DNA of 64,000 bases from assembly GCA_963816555.1 (NCBI GenBank), contig CAWFLD010000004.1, positions 496,001 through 560,000 of the forward strand, read 5' to 3'. A program made the position numbers and the translations under genes. This DNA is from Lutibaculum sp963816555. GTDB taxonomy: Bacteria; Pseudomonadota; Alphaproteobacteria; Rhizobiales; Tepidamorphaceae. Numbering within the stretch: the stretch's first letter is position 1; each line of letters starts with the position of its first letter. The notes under the pieces are model-generated. The model worked only from the letters and a program-made list of their open reading frames with translations. It did no database searches and had not been told where the DNA came from. Of the stretch, positions 47,053 through 54,598 are shown in pieces.

Positions 47053-47226
47053 TCAGACCGTCTCGCGTGCCTCGATCGGCCTCGCATCCAGCCGGAAGCC
47101 CAGCGCCTTCAGCACCTTGAGCACGGTCCCGAGCTCCGGATTTCCCTCCGCCGAGAGAGACCGATACAGGCTCTCGCGCGAAAGCCCGGTCTCGCCGGCG
47201 AGCTCTGCGTGTTTGCTCCGGCACAA
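47053..47226 (-). pseudogene. 5'-truncated addiction-module antidote (HigA/TIGR02684-like) remnant
   Basis: On the minus strand an open frame reads KHAELAGETGLSRESLYRSL, then SAEGNPELGTVLKVLKALGF and RLDARPIEARETV to a TGA stop. This is the conserved C-terminal half of the 'probable addiction module antidote' family (helix-turn-helix GLSRESLYRSL). The N-terminal 40 or so residues are absent: upstream sequence in this frame is unrelated, and the only possible start is TTG at 47226. No toxin gene is adjacent. It looks like a decayed toxin-antitoxin gene. Confidence 0.6.
47213..47226. promoter_or_regulatory. NnrR/DNR-type box upstream of nnrS copy 2
   Basis: TTGCT-CCGG-CACAA has the TTG-N8-CAA form and lies 81 bp before the ATG of the second nnrS. 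Its last bases coincide with the 5' end of the antidote remnant. Confidence 0.5.
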
Positions 47227-47306
47227 CGTCGGCCGCGGGCGGCTCGCCTAGCCTGATGCTGCCCGCCCCTCCCCGGCGGGATCCTGCACAGCATCAAGGC
47301 AGCCAC

Positions 47307-48491
47307 ATGAGCACGATCGCCGTTCCCACAGCCCGCAGCCCGCACTGGCTTTCCTGCGGGTTCCGTCCCTTCTTCCTCCTCGGCGCGCTGGCGATGGCGG
47401 CGTCCGTGCTCGTCTGGCTGCCGGTCTTCACCGGGCGGCTCGCGATCCCCACCGCCTTCGCGCCGCGCGACTGGCACGTCCACACCATGCTGTTCGGCGC
47501 GGTCCCGGCGATCGTGGCGGGCTTCGCGCTGACGGCGGTCTCGAACTGGACCGGCCGGCCGCCGGTGGCCGGCAACCGGCTCCTCGGCCTCGTCGTGCTC
47601 TGGGTCGCCGGACGGGCCGCCGTCTCGACGTCGGCGCTGATCGGCGCCCCTCTCGCCGCGGCGATCGACCTCGCCTTCCCGCTCGCCCTGACGGCGGTCT
47701 TCGCGCAGGAGGTCATCGGCGGCGGAAACCTGCGCAACCTGCGGATCGTCGCGCTCGTCTTCCTGCTCGCGGTCGCCGATGCCGGCTTCCACGCCGAGGC
47801 CATCGTCTCCGGGCTTGCCGACCACGCCTTGCGCGGCGGCGTCTCGGTCGTGCTCCTGCTCGTCATGCTGGTCGGCGGCCGCATCATCCCGGCCTTCACG
47901 CGCAACTGGCTGATGTCGCGCGGCGCGACGCGGCTGCCGGCGCCGTTCTCGCGCCTCGACGGCCTGAGCATCGCCGGCTCGGCGCTGGCGCTGGTCGCCT
48001 GGACCGCCTTTCCCGAGGCACCGGCCACCGGCGTCCTTCTCGCCGCCGCCGGGGTCCTCGACGCCGTCCGGCTGTCGCGCTGGTGCGGCCTCGCCACCCG
48101 AAGCGAGCCGCTGCTCCTGATCCTCCACGTCGGCTTCGCCACGGTGCCGCTCGGCTTCCTGGCGCTCGCCGCGGCGATCCTCGTCGGCGGCGCGGTCGAC
48201 CCGGCCTCGGCCGTCCATGTCTGGACCGCGGGCACGTTCGGCACGATGACGCTCGCGGTGATGACGCGGGCGAGCCGCGGCCATTCCGGCCGCGCGCTTA
48301 GCGCCGGGCCGCTCGAGCTGTCGATCTTCGCGCTCGTCCTCCTCGGCACGGCCGCCCGCGTCGCGGCGCCCTATGCCGGCGGCTCCATGGTGCATGCGCT
48401 CGAGGCGGCCGGCCTCTGCTGGTCGCTCGCCTTCGCGCTCTTCGCAGCCGGCTATGCCCGCATGCTCCTGGTGCCGCCGCGATACGCCTGA
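47307..48491 (+). CDS. NnrS family protein (copy 2)
   Basis: 394 aa polytopic membrane protein. Motifs are CGFRPFFLLGALAMAAS, RDWHVHTMLFGAVPAIVAGF, NWTGRPPVAGNRLLG and GGRIIPAFTRNWLMSRGA, typical of NnrS. It differs clearly from the copy at 42.1-43.3 kb, so it is an old duplication or separate acquisition rather than a recent one. It carries its own NnrR-type box. I chose MSTIAVPT as the start because the longer frame has no conserved extension. Confidence 0.9.
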   Translation: MSTIAVPTARSPHWLSCGFRPFFLLGALAMAASVLVWLPVFTGRLAIPTAFAPRDWHVHTMLFGAVPAIVAGFALTAVSNWTGRPPVAGNRLLGLVVLWVAGRAAVSTSALIGAPLAAAIDLAFPLALTAVFAQEVIGGGNLRNLRIVALVFLLAVADAGFHAEAIVSGLADHALRGGVSVVLLLVMLVGGRIIPAFTRNWLMSRGATRLPAPFSRLDGLSIAGSALALVAWTAFPEAPATGVLLAAAGVLDAVRLSRWCGLATRSEPLLLILHVGFATVPLGFLALAAAILVGGAVDPASAVHVWTAGTFGTMTLAVMTRASRGHSGRALSAGPLELSIFALVLLGTAARVAAPYAGGSMVHALEAAGLCWSLAFALFAAGYARMLLVPPRYA

Positions 48492-48560
48492 AGCGGCGAA
48501 ACCTTTGCGATCCGCCCGCGGTTTTCCTCGTGACGGCAGTCGCCCGAACGGAGACACGAC

Positions 48561-48779
48561 ATGACGCGCGACGGATTTCCGCCGAACCGGCGGGGCGAAA
48601 CGGGGCCGCTCGGCTCGAACAACGCCATGGCCGACACCGACACGAGCGCCGGGCACCACGCGGTCAAGAAGGACGAGCAGGCGACGAAGAAGCCGGCCCC
48701 GGCCGATTCCACCGCCGCCGGACGCGAGCCCGAGCGCGCCTCACGCGAAAAGCCGGACGAGGATCGCGGCGAGGCCTAG
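48561..48779 (+). CDS. Small hydrophilic, probably disordered protein
   Basis: 72 aa rich in Lys, Glu, Asp, Thr and Pro with no hydrophobic core (for example GHHAVKKDEQATKKPAPADS). GGAG lies about 9 bp before the ATG. Its last 39 bp overlap the end of the convergent DUF3429 gene. The family is not recognised; such proteins are often stress-induced. It could also be non-coding. Confidence 0.45.
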   Translation: MTRDGFPPNRRGETGPLGSNNAMADTDTSAGHHAVKKDEQATKKPAPADSTAAGREPERASREKPDEDRGEA

Positions 48780-49214
48780 CACCGCGACGAGCATCTGCGG
48801 CGGGCGGAAGCCTTCGAAGAAGAGCGGCGCCTCTCCCCGCCGCGCCGCCGGCGGGTCGAGCAGGGCGAGGCTTCCATAGCCGAGCAGCAGCAGCCCGACG
48901 GCGAGCTCGAGCGGCAGGACGAGCGAGACGAGGCCCGCGAGGAACAGCCAGAAGACCATGGCGATCTGGCGGCCGCGCGGGCCGCCTGGCGTCCGGAAGC
49001 TCAGGCCCCGGCGCACCCCGGACAGGAAGATCAGGATCGCCGCGCCCCACAGCGCCACCGCCTGGACGGCGAGAAGCATGAGCCCGCCGCCGAGCCATGC
49101 CGCGACGGCCCCCGCCGCGAAGGGCAGGACGGCGAGGTAGCCCAGCACGAGGCTCAGGGCCGGCGTCGCCGCCGGCTCGTCGATGTCGATGTGGCGTTCG
49201 GCGTTCGGGTCCAT
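48741..49214 (-). CDS. DUF3429 family membrane protein
   Basis: 157 aa with five predicted membrane helices (LVLGYLAVLPFAAGAVAAWL, LMLLAVQAVALWGAAILIFL, IAMVFWLFLAGLVSLVLPLE, LAVGLLLLGYGSLALLD, MLVAVLGLAAILVRLF). The FLSGVRRGLSFRTPG segment after the second helix is typical of DUF3429, a family of unknown function. The start MDPNAERHIDIDEP is the first that gives a soluble N-terminus. A long open frame continues upstream, but it is the antisense shadow of the DUF763 gene. Confidence 0.82.
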   Translation of the reverse strand: MDPNAERHIDIDEPAATPALSLVLGYLAVLPFAAGAVAAWLGGGLMLLAVQAVALWGAAILIFLSGVRRGLSFRTPGGPRGRQIAMVFWLFLAGLVSLVLPLELAVGLLLLGYGSLALLDPPAARRGEAPLFFEGFRPPQMLVAVLGLAAILVRLFA

Positions 49215-49334
49215 CGCCGTGGCATATGTGCCGGCGCCGGCCGCCGTCCAGCCCGTGCCGGCCAGCCGCGGCTTGACGGAGAGGGGAACAATCGCCGAAC
49301 ATCCGCACCCGTATCCTGGACGAGGAATTCCCCC

Positions 49335-50669
49335 ATGGCGCGACGTGCCGGAAGTGCCGACCTGCCGCTGCATGGCGGGCGGGTGCCGCCGTGGCTCGCC
49401 GCGCGGATGAACCGGCTCGCCGGCGTGATGACGGAGGCGATCGTCGTCCACTACGGCCGCGACGAGTTCCTGCGCCGGCTCGCGCATCCCTTCTGGTTCC
49501 AGTCCTTCGGCGCCGTCATCGGCATGGACTGGCACTCCTCCGGCGTCACGACGACCGTGCTCTCGGCCCTCAAGAAGGGCCTGGCCCCGCTGGAGCGGGA
49601 GCTCGGCATCCATGTCTGCGGCGGCCGCGGCAGGCACTCGCGCCGGACGCCGGCCGAGCTCGCGGCGGTCGCCGACGCGACGGGCATGGACGGCGCCGCC
49701 CTCGCCCGTGCGAGCCGTCTCGTCGCCAAGGTCGACAGCGCCGCGGTGCAGGACGGCTTCGAGCTCTATCTGCACGGCTTCGTCGTCACCGACGACGGAA
49801 GCTGGGTCGTCGTGCAGCAGGGGATGAGCGACACGCGGCGCCAGGCGCGGCGCTATCACTGGCTGTCGGAGGGGCTGACGGACTTCGTCGACCAGCCGCA
49901 CAGCGCCATCGACGGGCCGCGCCAGGGCGAGATCGTCAACCTGACGGACCGCCGCGCCGCCCGCTCCCGGCACGCGCAGCTCGACCTCCTCGCCGACATC
50001 GGCCCGGACGGCATCGCCCGCGAGTTCGCCGCGCTGCGCGGCACGGCGCCTGCCGAGACGCCGGCGCCCGCGCCCGCGCAAGGGATGCTGCCGCACCTCG
50101 TCATGCCGGAGCACCACGACGTGCGGCCGAAGGACGTGATCGCGCGGCGGCTGCACGGCGCGCTCGCGGCGGCGGCCGAGCGCGGGCCGGTCGACTTCCC
50201 CGACCTCCTGATGACCGAAGGCGTCGGCGCGCGGACGGTCGAGGCGCTGGCGATGGTCGCGGAGGTCCTGCACGGCGCGCCGTGCCGGTTCAGCGACCCC
50301 GCCCGCTTCTCGATGGCGCATGGCGGCAAGGACGCCCACCCCTTCCCCGTGCCGCTCAAGGTCTACGACCAGACGATCTCGGTCATGAAGTCGGCGGTGC
50401 GCAAGGCGAAGCTCGGCAACGACGAGGAGCTGGCGGCGATCCGCCGGCTCGACGCCGAGGCGCGGCGCCTCGAGGGCCACGCGAGCGGCCCGGGCGTCGC
50501 CTCGCACATCGCGGAGGAGCGCCGGAATTCCCACGCCTATGGCGGCCGGTCCGTCTTCGGCTGGGCGGCGGCGCCGGACGGCGAGGACCGCGCGGAGGCC
50601 CCCGCGGCGCCGGACAAACGCGCAGCCGGCGGCGCTGCGCAGAAACCGGCGGGCACCCTGGCGCATTGA
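49335..50669 (+). CDS. DUF763 family protein
   Basis: 444 aa. The N-terminal motif ADLPLHGGRVPPWLAARM and the blocks WHSSGVTTTVLSALKKGL, HVCGGRGRHSRRTPAEL, YHWLSEGLTDFVDQPHSAI and FSMAHGGKDAHPFPVPLKVY are characteristic of DUF763 (COG1415), found in archaea and scattered bacteria and of unknown function. The C-terminus is Ala/Pro-rich. It is transcribed alone, about 120 bp from the divergent DUF3429 gene. Confidence 0.85.
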   Translation: MARRAGSADLPLHGGRVPPWLAARMNRLAGVMTEAIVVHYGRDEFLRRLAHPFWFQSFGAVIGMDWHSSGVTTTVLSALKKGLAPLERELGIHVCGGRGRHSRRTPAELAAVADATGMDGAALARASRLVAKVDSAAVQDGFELYLHGFVVTDDGSWVVVQQGMSDTRRQARRYHWLSEGLTDFVDQPHSAIDGPRQGEIVNLTDRRAARSRHAQLDLLADIGPDGIAREFAALRGTAPAETPAPAPAQGMLPHLVMPEHHDVRPKDVIARRLHGALAAAAERGPVDFPDLLMTEGVGARTVEALAMVAEVLHGAPCRFSDPARFSMAHGGKDAHPFPVPLKVYDQTISVMKSAVRKAKLGNDEELAAIRRLDAEARRLEGHASGPGVASHIAEERRNSHAYGGRSVFGWAAAPDGEDRAEAPAAPDKRAAGGAAQKPAGTLAH

Positions 50670-50728
50670 CCTTGCGACCGACGTAGAAGGCCCGCCGCCA
50701 GCGAGCGGGCCGAACAAGGGAGCAAGAC

Positions 50729-51172
50729 ATGGCGCATTCCGCCCGCGACGACACCAGGCATCTCGACGAGAAGCAGGCGGATCTGGTCGTGAAGTCCCGC
50801 CACCCCGGGGTGCAGAGCCTCGACACGGCCGACCTGGAGGGCCTGGAGGCCGATCTGCGCGGCCACCGCGAGCAGGCGCGGCGCGAGGCGTCGTCGCCCG
50901 GCGGCGGCGATCCCGCCGCCAGCCGCAGCACGCGGCGCCGCTCGCAGATCCTGACGCAGGCGGTGAAGCGCGTGTCGCGCGAGCGCGGGCGGCGCGACCG
51001 CCACCTCGCCCGCAGCGACCTCAGGGAGTTCGCCGCCGACGTCACCGGCCACGAGATGAACGCCAAGGCCGGCCACCGCGGCTCCGCCAAGGGCTTCGCG
51101 GATGCGGCGGAGCGCACCGAGGAAGGCGAGGCGACGGCGGAGACCCGGACGTCGCCGATCGGATCGGGCTGA
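50729..51172 (+). CDS. Basic hydrophilic protein of unknown function
   Basis: 147 aa, with many Arg, Glu and Asp residues. There is no signal peptide or membrane helix. The core RRRSQILTQAVKRVSRERGR then HLARSDLREFAADVTGHEMN is likely helical. AAGGGAG is 7-9 bp upstream of the ATG, supporting expression. It could bind nucleic acid, but this is only a guess from charge. Not recognised as a family. Confidence 0.6.
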   Translation: MAHSARDDTRHLDEKQADLVVKSRHPGVQSLDTADLEGLEADLRGHREQARREASSPGGGDPAASRSTRRRSQILTQAVKRVSRERGRRDRHLARSDLREFAADVTGHEMNAKAGHRGSAKGFADAAERTEEGEATAETRTSPIGSG

Positions 51173-51306
51173 GGGCCGTCCGCGGTAACCCTGGAAGCGG
51201 ACGCGGCCGCCCTCCTCTTGCGTTGACGCGCCCGACGGCCCATTTTGCAGCGGTGTCCGGTGCCCGTTTCGGGGGCCGGCCTTCCACGATTGGAGGGACT
51301 TTTGTG

Positions 51307-51588
51307 ATGAGCGACGGCCGGAACAGGATCTTCGACGAGCTCGGCCGGCTGGCGACGGACGCCGCAGGCGTGGCGCGCGGCGTCCGCGAAGAGTTGGAGA
51401 CGGTCGCCCGTGTCCAGGTCGAGCGCGTGCTGCGCGACCTGGACGTTGTGCAGCGCGAAGAGTTCGAGGCCGTTCGCGAGATGGCGGTGAAGGCCCGCGA
51501 GGAGAACGCGCGACTCGCCGAGCGCATCGCGGCGCTCGAGGCGAAGCTGCAGTCCACAGCCGACACGACGTCGGGTAACCTCGGCTAA
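51307..51588 (+). CDS. ubiK: Ubiquinone biosynthesis accessory factor UbiK
   Basis: 93 aa. The BMFP/UbiK signature is at the C-terminal half: VVQREEFEAVREMAVKAREE then NARLAERIAALEAKL, a helical coiled coil. The N-terminal half (NRIFDELGRLATDAAGVARG) matches alphaproteobacterial members. UbiK helps assemble the aerobic ubiquinone-hydroxylation complex with UbiJ. The window also has a ubiquinol oxidase operon 2 kb away, although a functional link is only suggestive. Confidence 0.87.
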   Translation: MSDGRNRIFDELGRLATDAAGVARGVREELETVARVQVERVLRDLDVVQREEFEAVREMAVKAREENARLAERIAALEAKLQSTADTTSGNLG

Positions 51589-51642
51589 GGCACGAGAAAG
51601 TAAGGATTATCGCAGCTCGACTGCAAGCCCGCCGCGGCATGG

Positions 51643-51658
51643 TTAATCGTCCGTTAAC
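51643..51658. promoter_or_regulatory. CtrA-type binding site in the ubiK-ybjN gap
   Basis: TTAA-TCGTCCG-TTAAC is an exact match to the full CtrA consensus TTAA-N7-TTAAC. It lies in an AT-richer stretch of an otherwise GC-rich 299-bp gap, 230 bp upstream of ybjN. No gene is supported in that gap (51589-51887). Confidence 0.5.
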
Positions 51659-51887
51659 GCTGTTGCGGCATACACTTGTGGCGAAGCCCGTCGAGCACGC
51701 GATATATTGTGCCCATGCCGCGATTCGACTGCAGTTCGCCGCGTTTGAAGGAAGACCGCACGAAGGTTGCGGCGGCATACACCCTTCTGCGCCGGCCGAC
51801 CGGACGGGACCTCGACCCTCCCGTCTCGCCCCTGCGCCGCTCCCAGAGCGTCGCCATCACGACCTCCAGCCCTTAAAGGATTAGGCT

Positions 51888-52385
51888 ATGACCTTCATGG
51901 AGATCGAACTCGAGCGCGCCCCGAACCCCGTCGACACGATCGAGCACCTCGCGGCGCTCAACGACTGGGCGTTCGACCGCTCCGGCGACCACGAGATCAC
52001 GATCAGCGTCAGCGGCACCTGGACCGACTATCACATCTCCTTCACGTGGATGGACGAGGTCGAGGCGCTGCACCTGGCGTGCGCGTTCGACCTCAAGGTT
52101 CCCGCGCCGCGGCGCCGCGAGGTCATCGACCTCATGACCCGCATCAACGAGCTCATGTGGCTCGGCCATTTCGACCTGTGGACGCAGGAAGGCGTGGTGA
52201 TCTTCCGCCACGCCCTGCCGCTCGCGGGCTCCGAGGCGAGCTCGCGGCAGTGCCAGATGATGCTCGACGCGGCCATCGAGGGCTGCGAGCGCTACTTCCA
52301 GTCCTTCCAGTTCGTCGTCTGGGCCGGCAAGTCGGCCGAGGAGGCGCTGGAGACCGCCCTGTTCGAGACGGCAGGCGAGGCATGA
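51888..52385 (+). CDS. YbjN domain-containing protein
   Basis: 165 aa. The YbjN fold (type III secretion chaperone-like) is recognised from EHLAALNDWAFDRSGDHEI, ISVSGTWTDYHISFTWMDEV and INELMWLGHFDLWTQEGVV. AAAGGA is 8-9 bp before the ATG. In Alphaproteobacteria ybjN precedes proC, as here with a 4-bp overlap. Its role is not known; E. coli YbjN affects motility and stress. Confidence 0.87.
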   Translation: MTFMEIELERAPNPVDTIEHLAALNDWAFDRSGDHEITISVSGTWTDYHISFTWMDEVEALHLACAFDLKVPAPRRREVIDLMTRINELMWLGHFDLWTQEGVVIFRHALPLAGSEASSRQCQMMLDAAIEGCERYFQSFQFVVWAGKSAEEALETALFETAGEA

Positions 52386-53206
52386 GCCTCGCCGATGTCG
52401 GCCCGCTGCTCCTCGTGGGCGCCGGCCGCATGGGCAGCGCCATGCTCGAGGGCTGGCTGGCGCGGGGCCTCGACCCTGCGCTGACCTTCGTCCTCGAGCC
52501 GAACGTTCCCGACAGCCTGCGGGAATTGTCCGACAGCCGCGGCATCCACCTCAATCCCTCGCTCGACGACGGCCCGGCGCCGGACAAGATGGTGCTCGCC
52601 GTCAAGCCGCAGATGATGGACGAGGTGCTGTCGGACGTGGCGCGCTTCGCCAAGCCCGACACGCTGGTCATCTCGATCGCCGCCGGCCGCACGCTGGAGG
52701 GCATCGCCCGCCACTTCGCGCCGGGCACCCCGATCGTGCGCTCGATCCCCAACACGCCCGCCGCGATCGGCCGCGGCATGACCGTCGCCTACGGCAACCC
52801 CGCCGTCAGCGACGAGCAGCGCGCCGTGTGCACCGAGCTTCTGGAATCGCTGGGCGAGGTCGCCTGGGTCGAGGAGGAAGGGCTGATCGACGCCGCCACC
52901 GCCGTCTCCGGCTCCGGCCCCGCCTATGCCTTCTACCTCGCGGAATGCATGGCCAAGGCCGGCCACGCGCAGGGGCTGCCGGCGGATCTCGCGGCGCGCC
53001 TCGCCGCCGTCACCGTCGCCGGTGCCGGCGCCCTGATGTGCGAGAGCGGCGTGCCCGCGGGCAGGCTGCGCGAGAACGTCACCTCCCCGAACGGCACCAC
53101 CGCCGCCGCCCTCGACGTGCTGATGCAGCCCGAAGGCGGCCTCGAGCCGCTGATGCAGCGCGCCATCGCCGCCGCCGCCCAGCGCTCCCGCGACCTCGCG
53201 GGCTGA
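52382..53206 (+). CDS. proC: Pyrroline-5-carboxylate reductase
   Basis: 274 aa. It makes proline from pyrroline-5-carboxylate with NAD(P)H. The Rossmann GAGRMGSAMLEGWLARG, the SIAAGRTLEGI and VRSIPNTPAAIGRGMT motifs, and the C-terminal dimer/active-site block ATAVSGSGPAYAFYLAECMA with SPNGTTAAALDVL are all present. Overlaps the ybjN stop (ATGA). Confidence 0.96.
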   Translation: MSLADVGPLLLVGAGRMGSAMLEGWLARGLDPALTFVLEPNVPDSLRELSDSRGIHLNPSLDDGPAPDKMVLAVKPQMMDEVLSDVARFAKPDTLVISIAAGRTLEGIARHFAPGTPIVRSIPNTPAAIGRGMTVAYGNPAVSDEQRAVCTELLESLGEVAWVEEEGLIDAATAVSGSGPAYAFYLAECMAKAGHAQGLPADLAARLAAVTVAGAGALMCESGVPAGRLRENVTSPNGTTAAALDVLMQPEGGLEPLMQRAIAAAAQRSRDLAG

Positions 53207-53590
53207 GCCGAGTCGCCGGCCGCAGCGGCCGGCCCTCCCCGCGCGCCCTGCTCCCGTCGCACCGCGCGCCCCACTACCTTCGCAACCGCACATAAGCCGC
53301 GACGGCGTGTCGCGGCCCAGCCGTTCGCGAAATTGGGACAAACCGCCGCACCTGCGGCGTAAAAACCTTCAAAACCCGTCCGATTTGCCGCGCTGACGCA
53401 GCAAGTGCGACCGATTGTCGGGTCGCCAATGCTGCGGATGCGAATTATCTCTGCTGCTGATCCTTGAGAGCGGCCCCTCCGCGACGTCCCGCGCCCCCCG
53501 CCCCGACGCCCTCCCCCGGCCGCGACCTCCCGTTCACCTGTTCGAGTGAGCCCAGATGTCTGTTCGATCCCTGCGGCCGGGTGCCGCCTG
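53207..53590. other. 384-bp gap between proC and cyoA
   Basis: No gene is supported. Two short GC hairpins (8-bp arms 53296-53303/53309-53316; 6-bp arms 53343-53348/53353-53358) lack T-runs. AT-richer sequence around 53360-53450 is the likely site of the cyo promoter, but I could not place convincing -35/-10 elements or a Crp/Fnr box. Confidence 0.5.
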
Positions 53591-54595
53591 ATGGCGTTTT
53601 CCGTCCGCTTCCCCTCCCCCCTCTCCCGACTCCTGACCCCGGTCCGCCCTCTCGCCCGCCGCGCCGTTCCGGTCGCGGCGCTGGCGGCCGGCGCGCCGCT
53701 GCTCGGCGGCTGCCAGCTGACCCACATGGCGATCCTCGACCCGAAGGGCCCGATCGGCGCCGACGAGAAGTCGATCATCATCCTGGCGACGCTGCTGATG
53801 CTGATCGTCGTCGTGCCGGTGATCGTGATGACAATCGTGTTCGCCTGGCGCTACCGCGCCTCCAACACCGAGGCGGCCTACGAGCCCGACTGGTCGCACT
53901 CCACGAAGATCGAGGCCGTCGTCTGGGCCGTGCCGTGCCTGATCATCCTGGTGCTCGGCACGATCACCTGGACCTCGTCGCACCGGCTCGACCCCTACCG
54001 GCCGATCGCCTCGGACGAGGCGCCGCTCGACGTCGACGTCGTCTCGCTCGACTGGAAGTGGCTGTTCATCTACCCCGACCAGCACATCGCGAGCGTCAAC
54101 GAGCTCGCCATTCCCGCCGGCCGGCCGGTGAACTTCCACCTCACCTCGGCCACCGTGATGAACTCCTTCTTCATCCCGCGGCTCGGCAGCCAGATCTACA
54201 CGATGGCCGGGATGGAGACGAAGCTCAGCCTGCAGGCCGACGAGCCGGGCGACTACCGGGGCATCTCCGCCAACTACAGCGGCAGCGGCTTCTCCGACAT
54301 GAATTTCGCCGCCCGCGCCATGAGCGAGAGCGACTTCGAGGCCTGGGTGAAGAACGCCCGCGGCGCCGGAGACGCGCTGGACGAGGCCGCCTACCGCCGG
54401 CTCGCCCGGCCGAGCGAGCGGCACGAGGTCGCCTATTACGGCGACGTCCCGGACAGCCTCTTCCACGACATCCTCAACAAGTGCGTCGACGGCTCGCAGT
54501 GCACCGACAGGGCGATGAACCTCGCCATGCTGCGCGCGGCCTCCGGCGGCGAGGTCGGCATCTGCGCCGCCGCGCCCCGCGTGAAAGGAATCTGA
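53591..54595 (+). CDS. cyoA: Cytochrome bo3 ubiquinol oxidase subunit II
   Basis: 334 aa from ATG 53591 (a GTG at 53546 is an alternative). A lipoprotein signal ends LLGGC. Two membrane helices (IIILATLLMLIVVVPVIVM; AVVWAVPCLIILVLGTI) precede a periplasmic cupredoxin domain. NSFFIPRLGSQIYTMAGM is the typical quinol-oxidase form, and the CuA cysteine ligands of cytochrome c oxidases are absent. First gene of a cyoABCD operon, 3 bp before cyoB. Confidence 0.94.
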   Translation: MAFSVRFPSPLSRLLTPVRPLARRAVPVAALAAGAPLLGGCQLTHMAILDPKGPIGADEKSIIILATLLMLIVVVPVIVMTIVFAWRYRASNTEAAYEPDWSHSTKIEAVVWAVPCLIILVLGTITWTSSHRLDPYRPIASDEAPLDVDVVSLDWKWLFIYPDQHIASVNELAIPAGRPVNFHLTSATVMNSFFIPRLGSQIYTMAGMETKLSLQADEPGDYRGISANYSGSGFSDMNFAARAMSESDFEAWVKNARGAGDALDEAAYRRLARPSERHEVAYYGDVPDSLFHDILNKCVDGSQCTDRAMNLAMLRAASGGEVGICAAAPRVKGI

Positions 54596-54598
54596 TCC

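Noticed and set aside
51589..51887. Two overlapping 66-68 codon frames in the ubiK-ybjN gap
   Set aside because: Neither has a ribosome-binding site or a recognisable composition; they are Arg/Pro-rich by base content alone.
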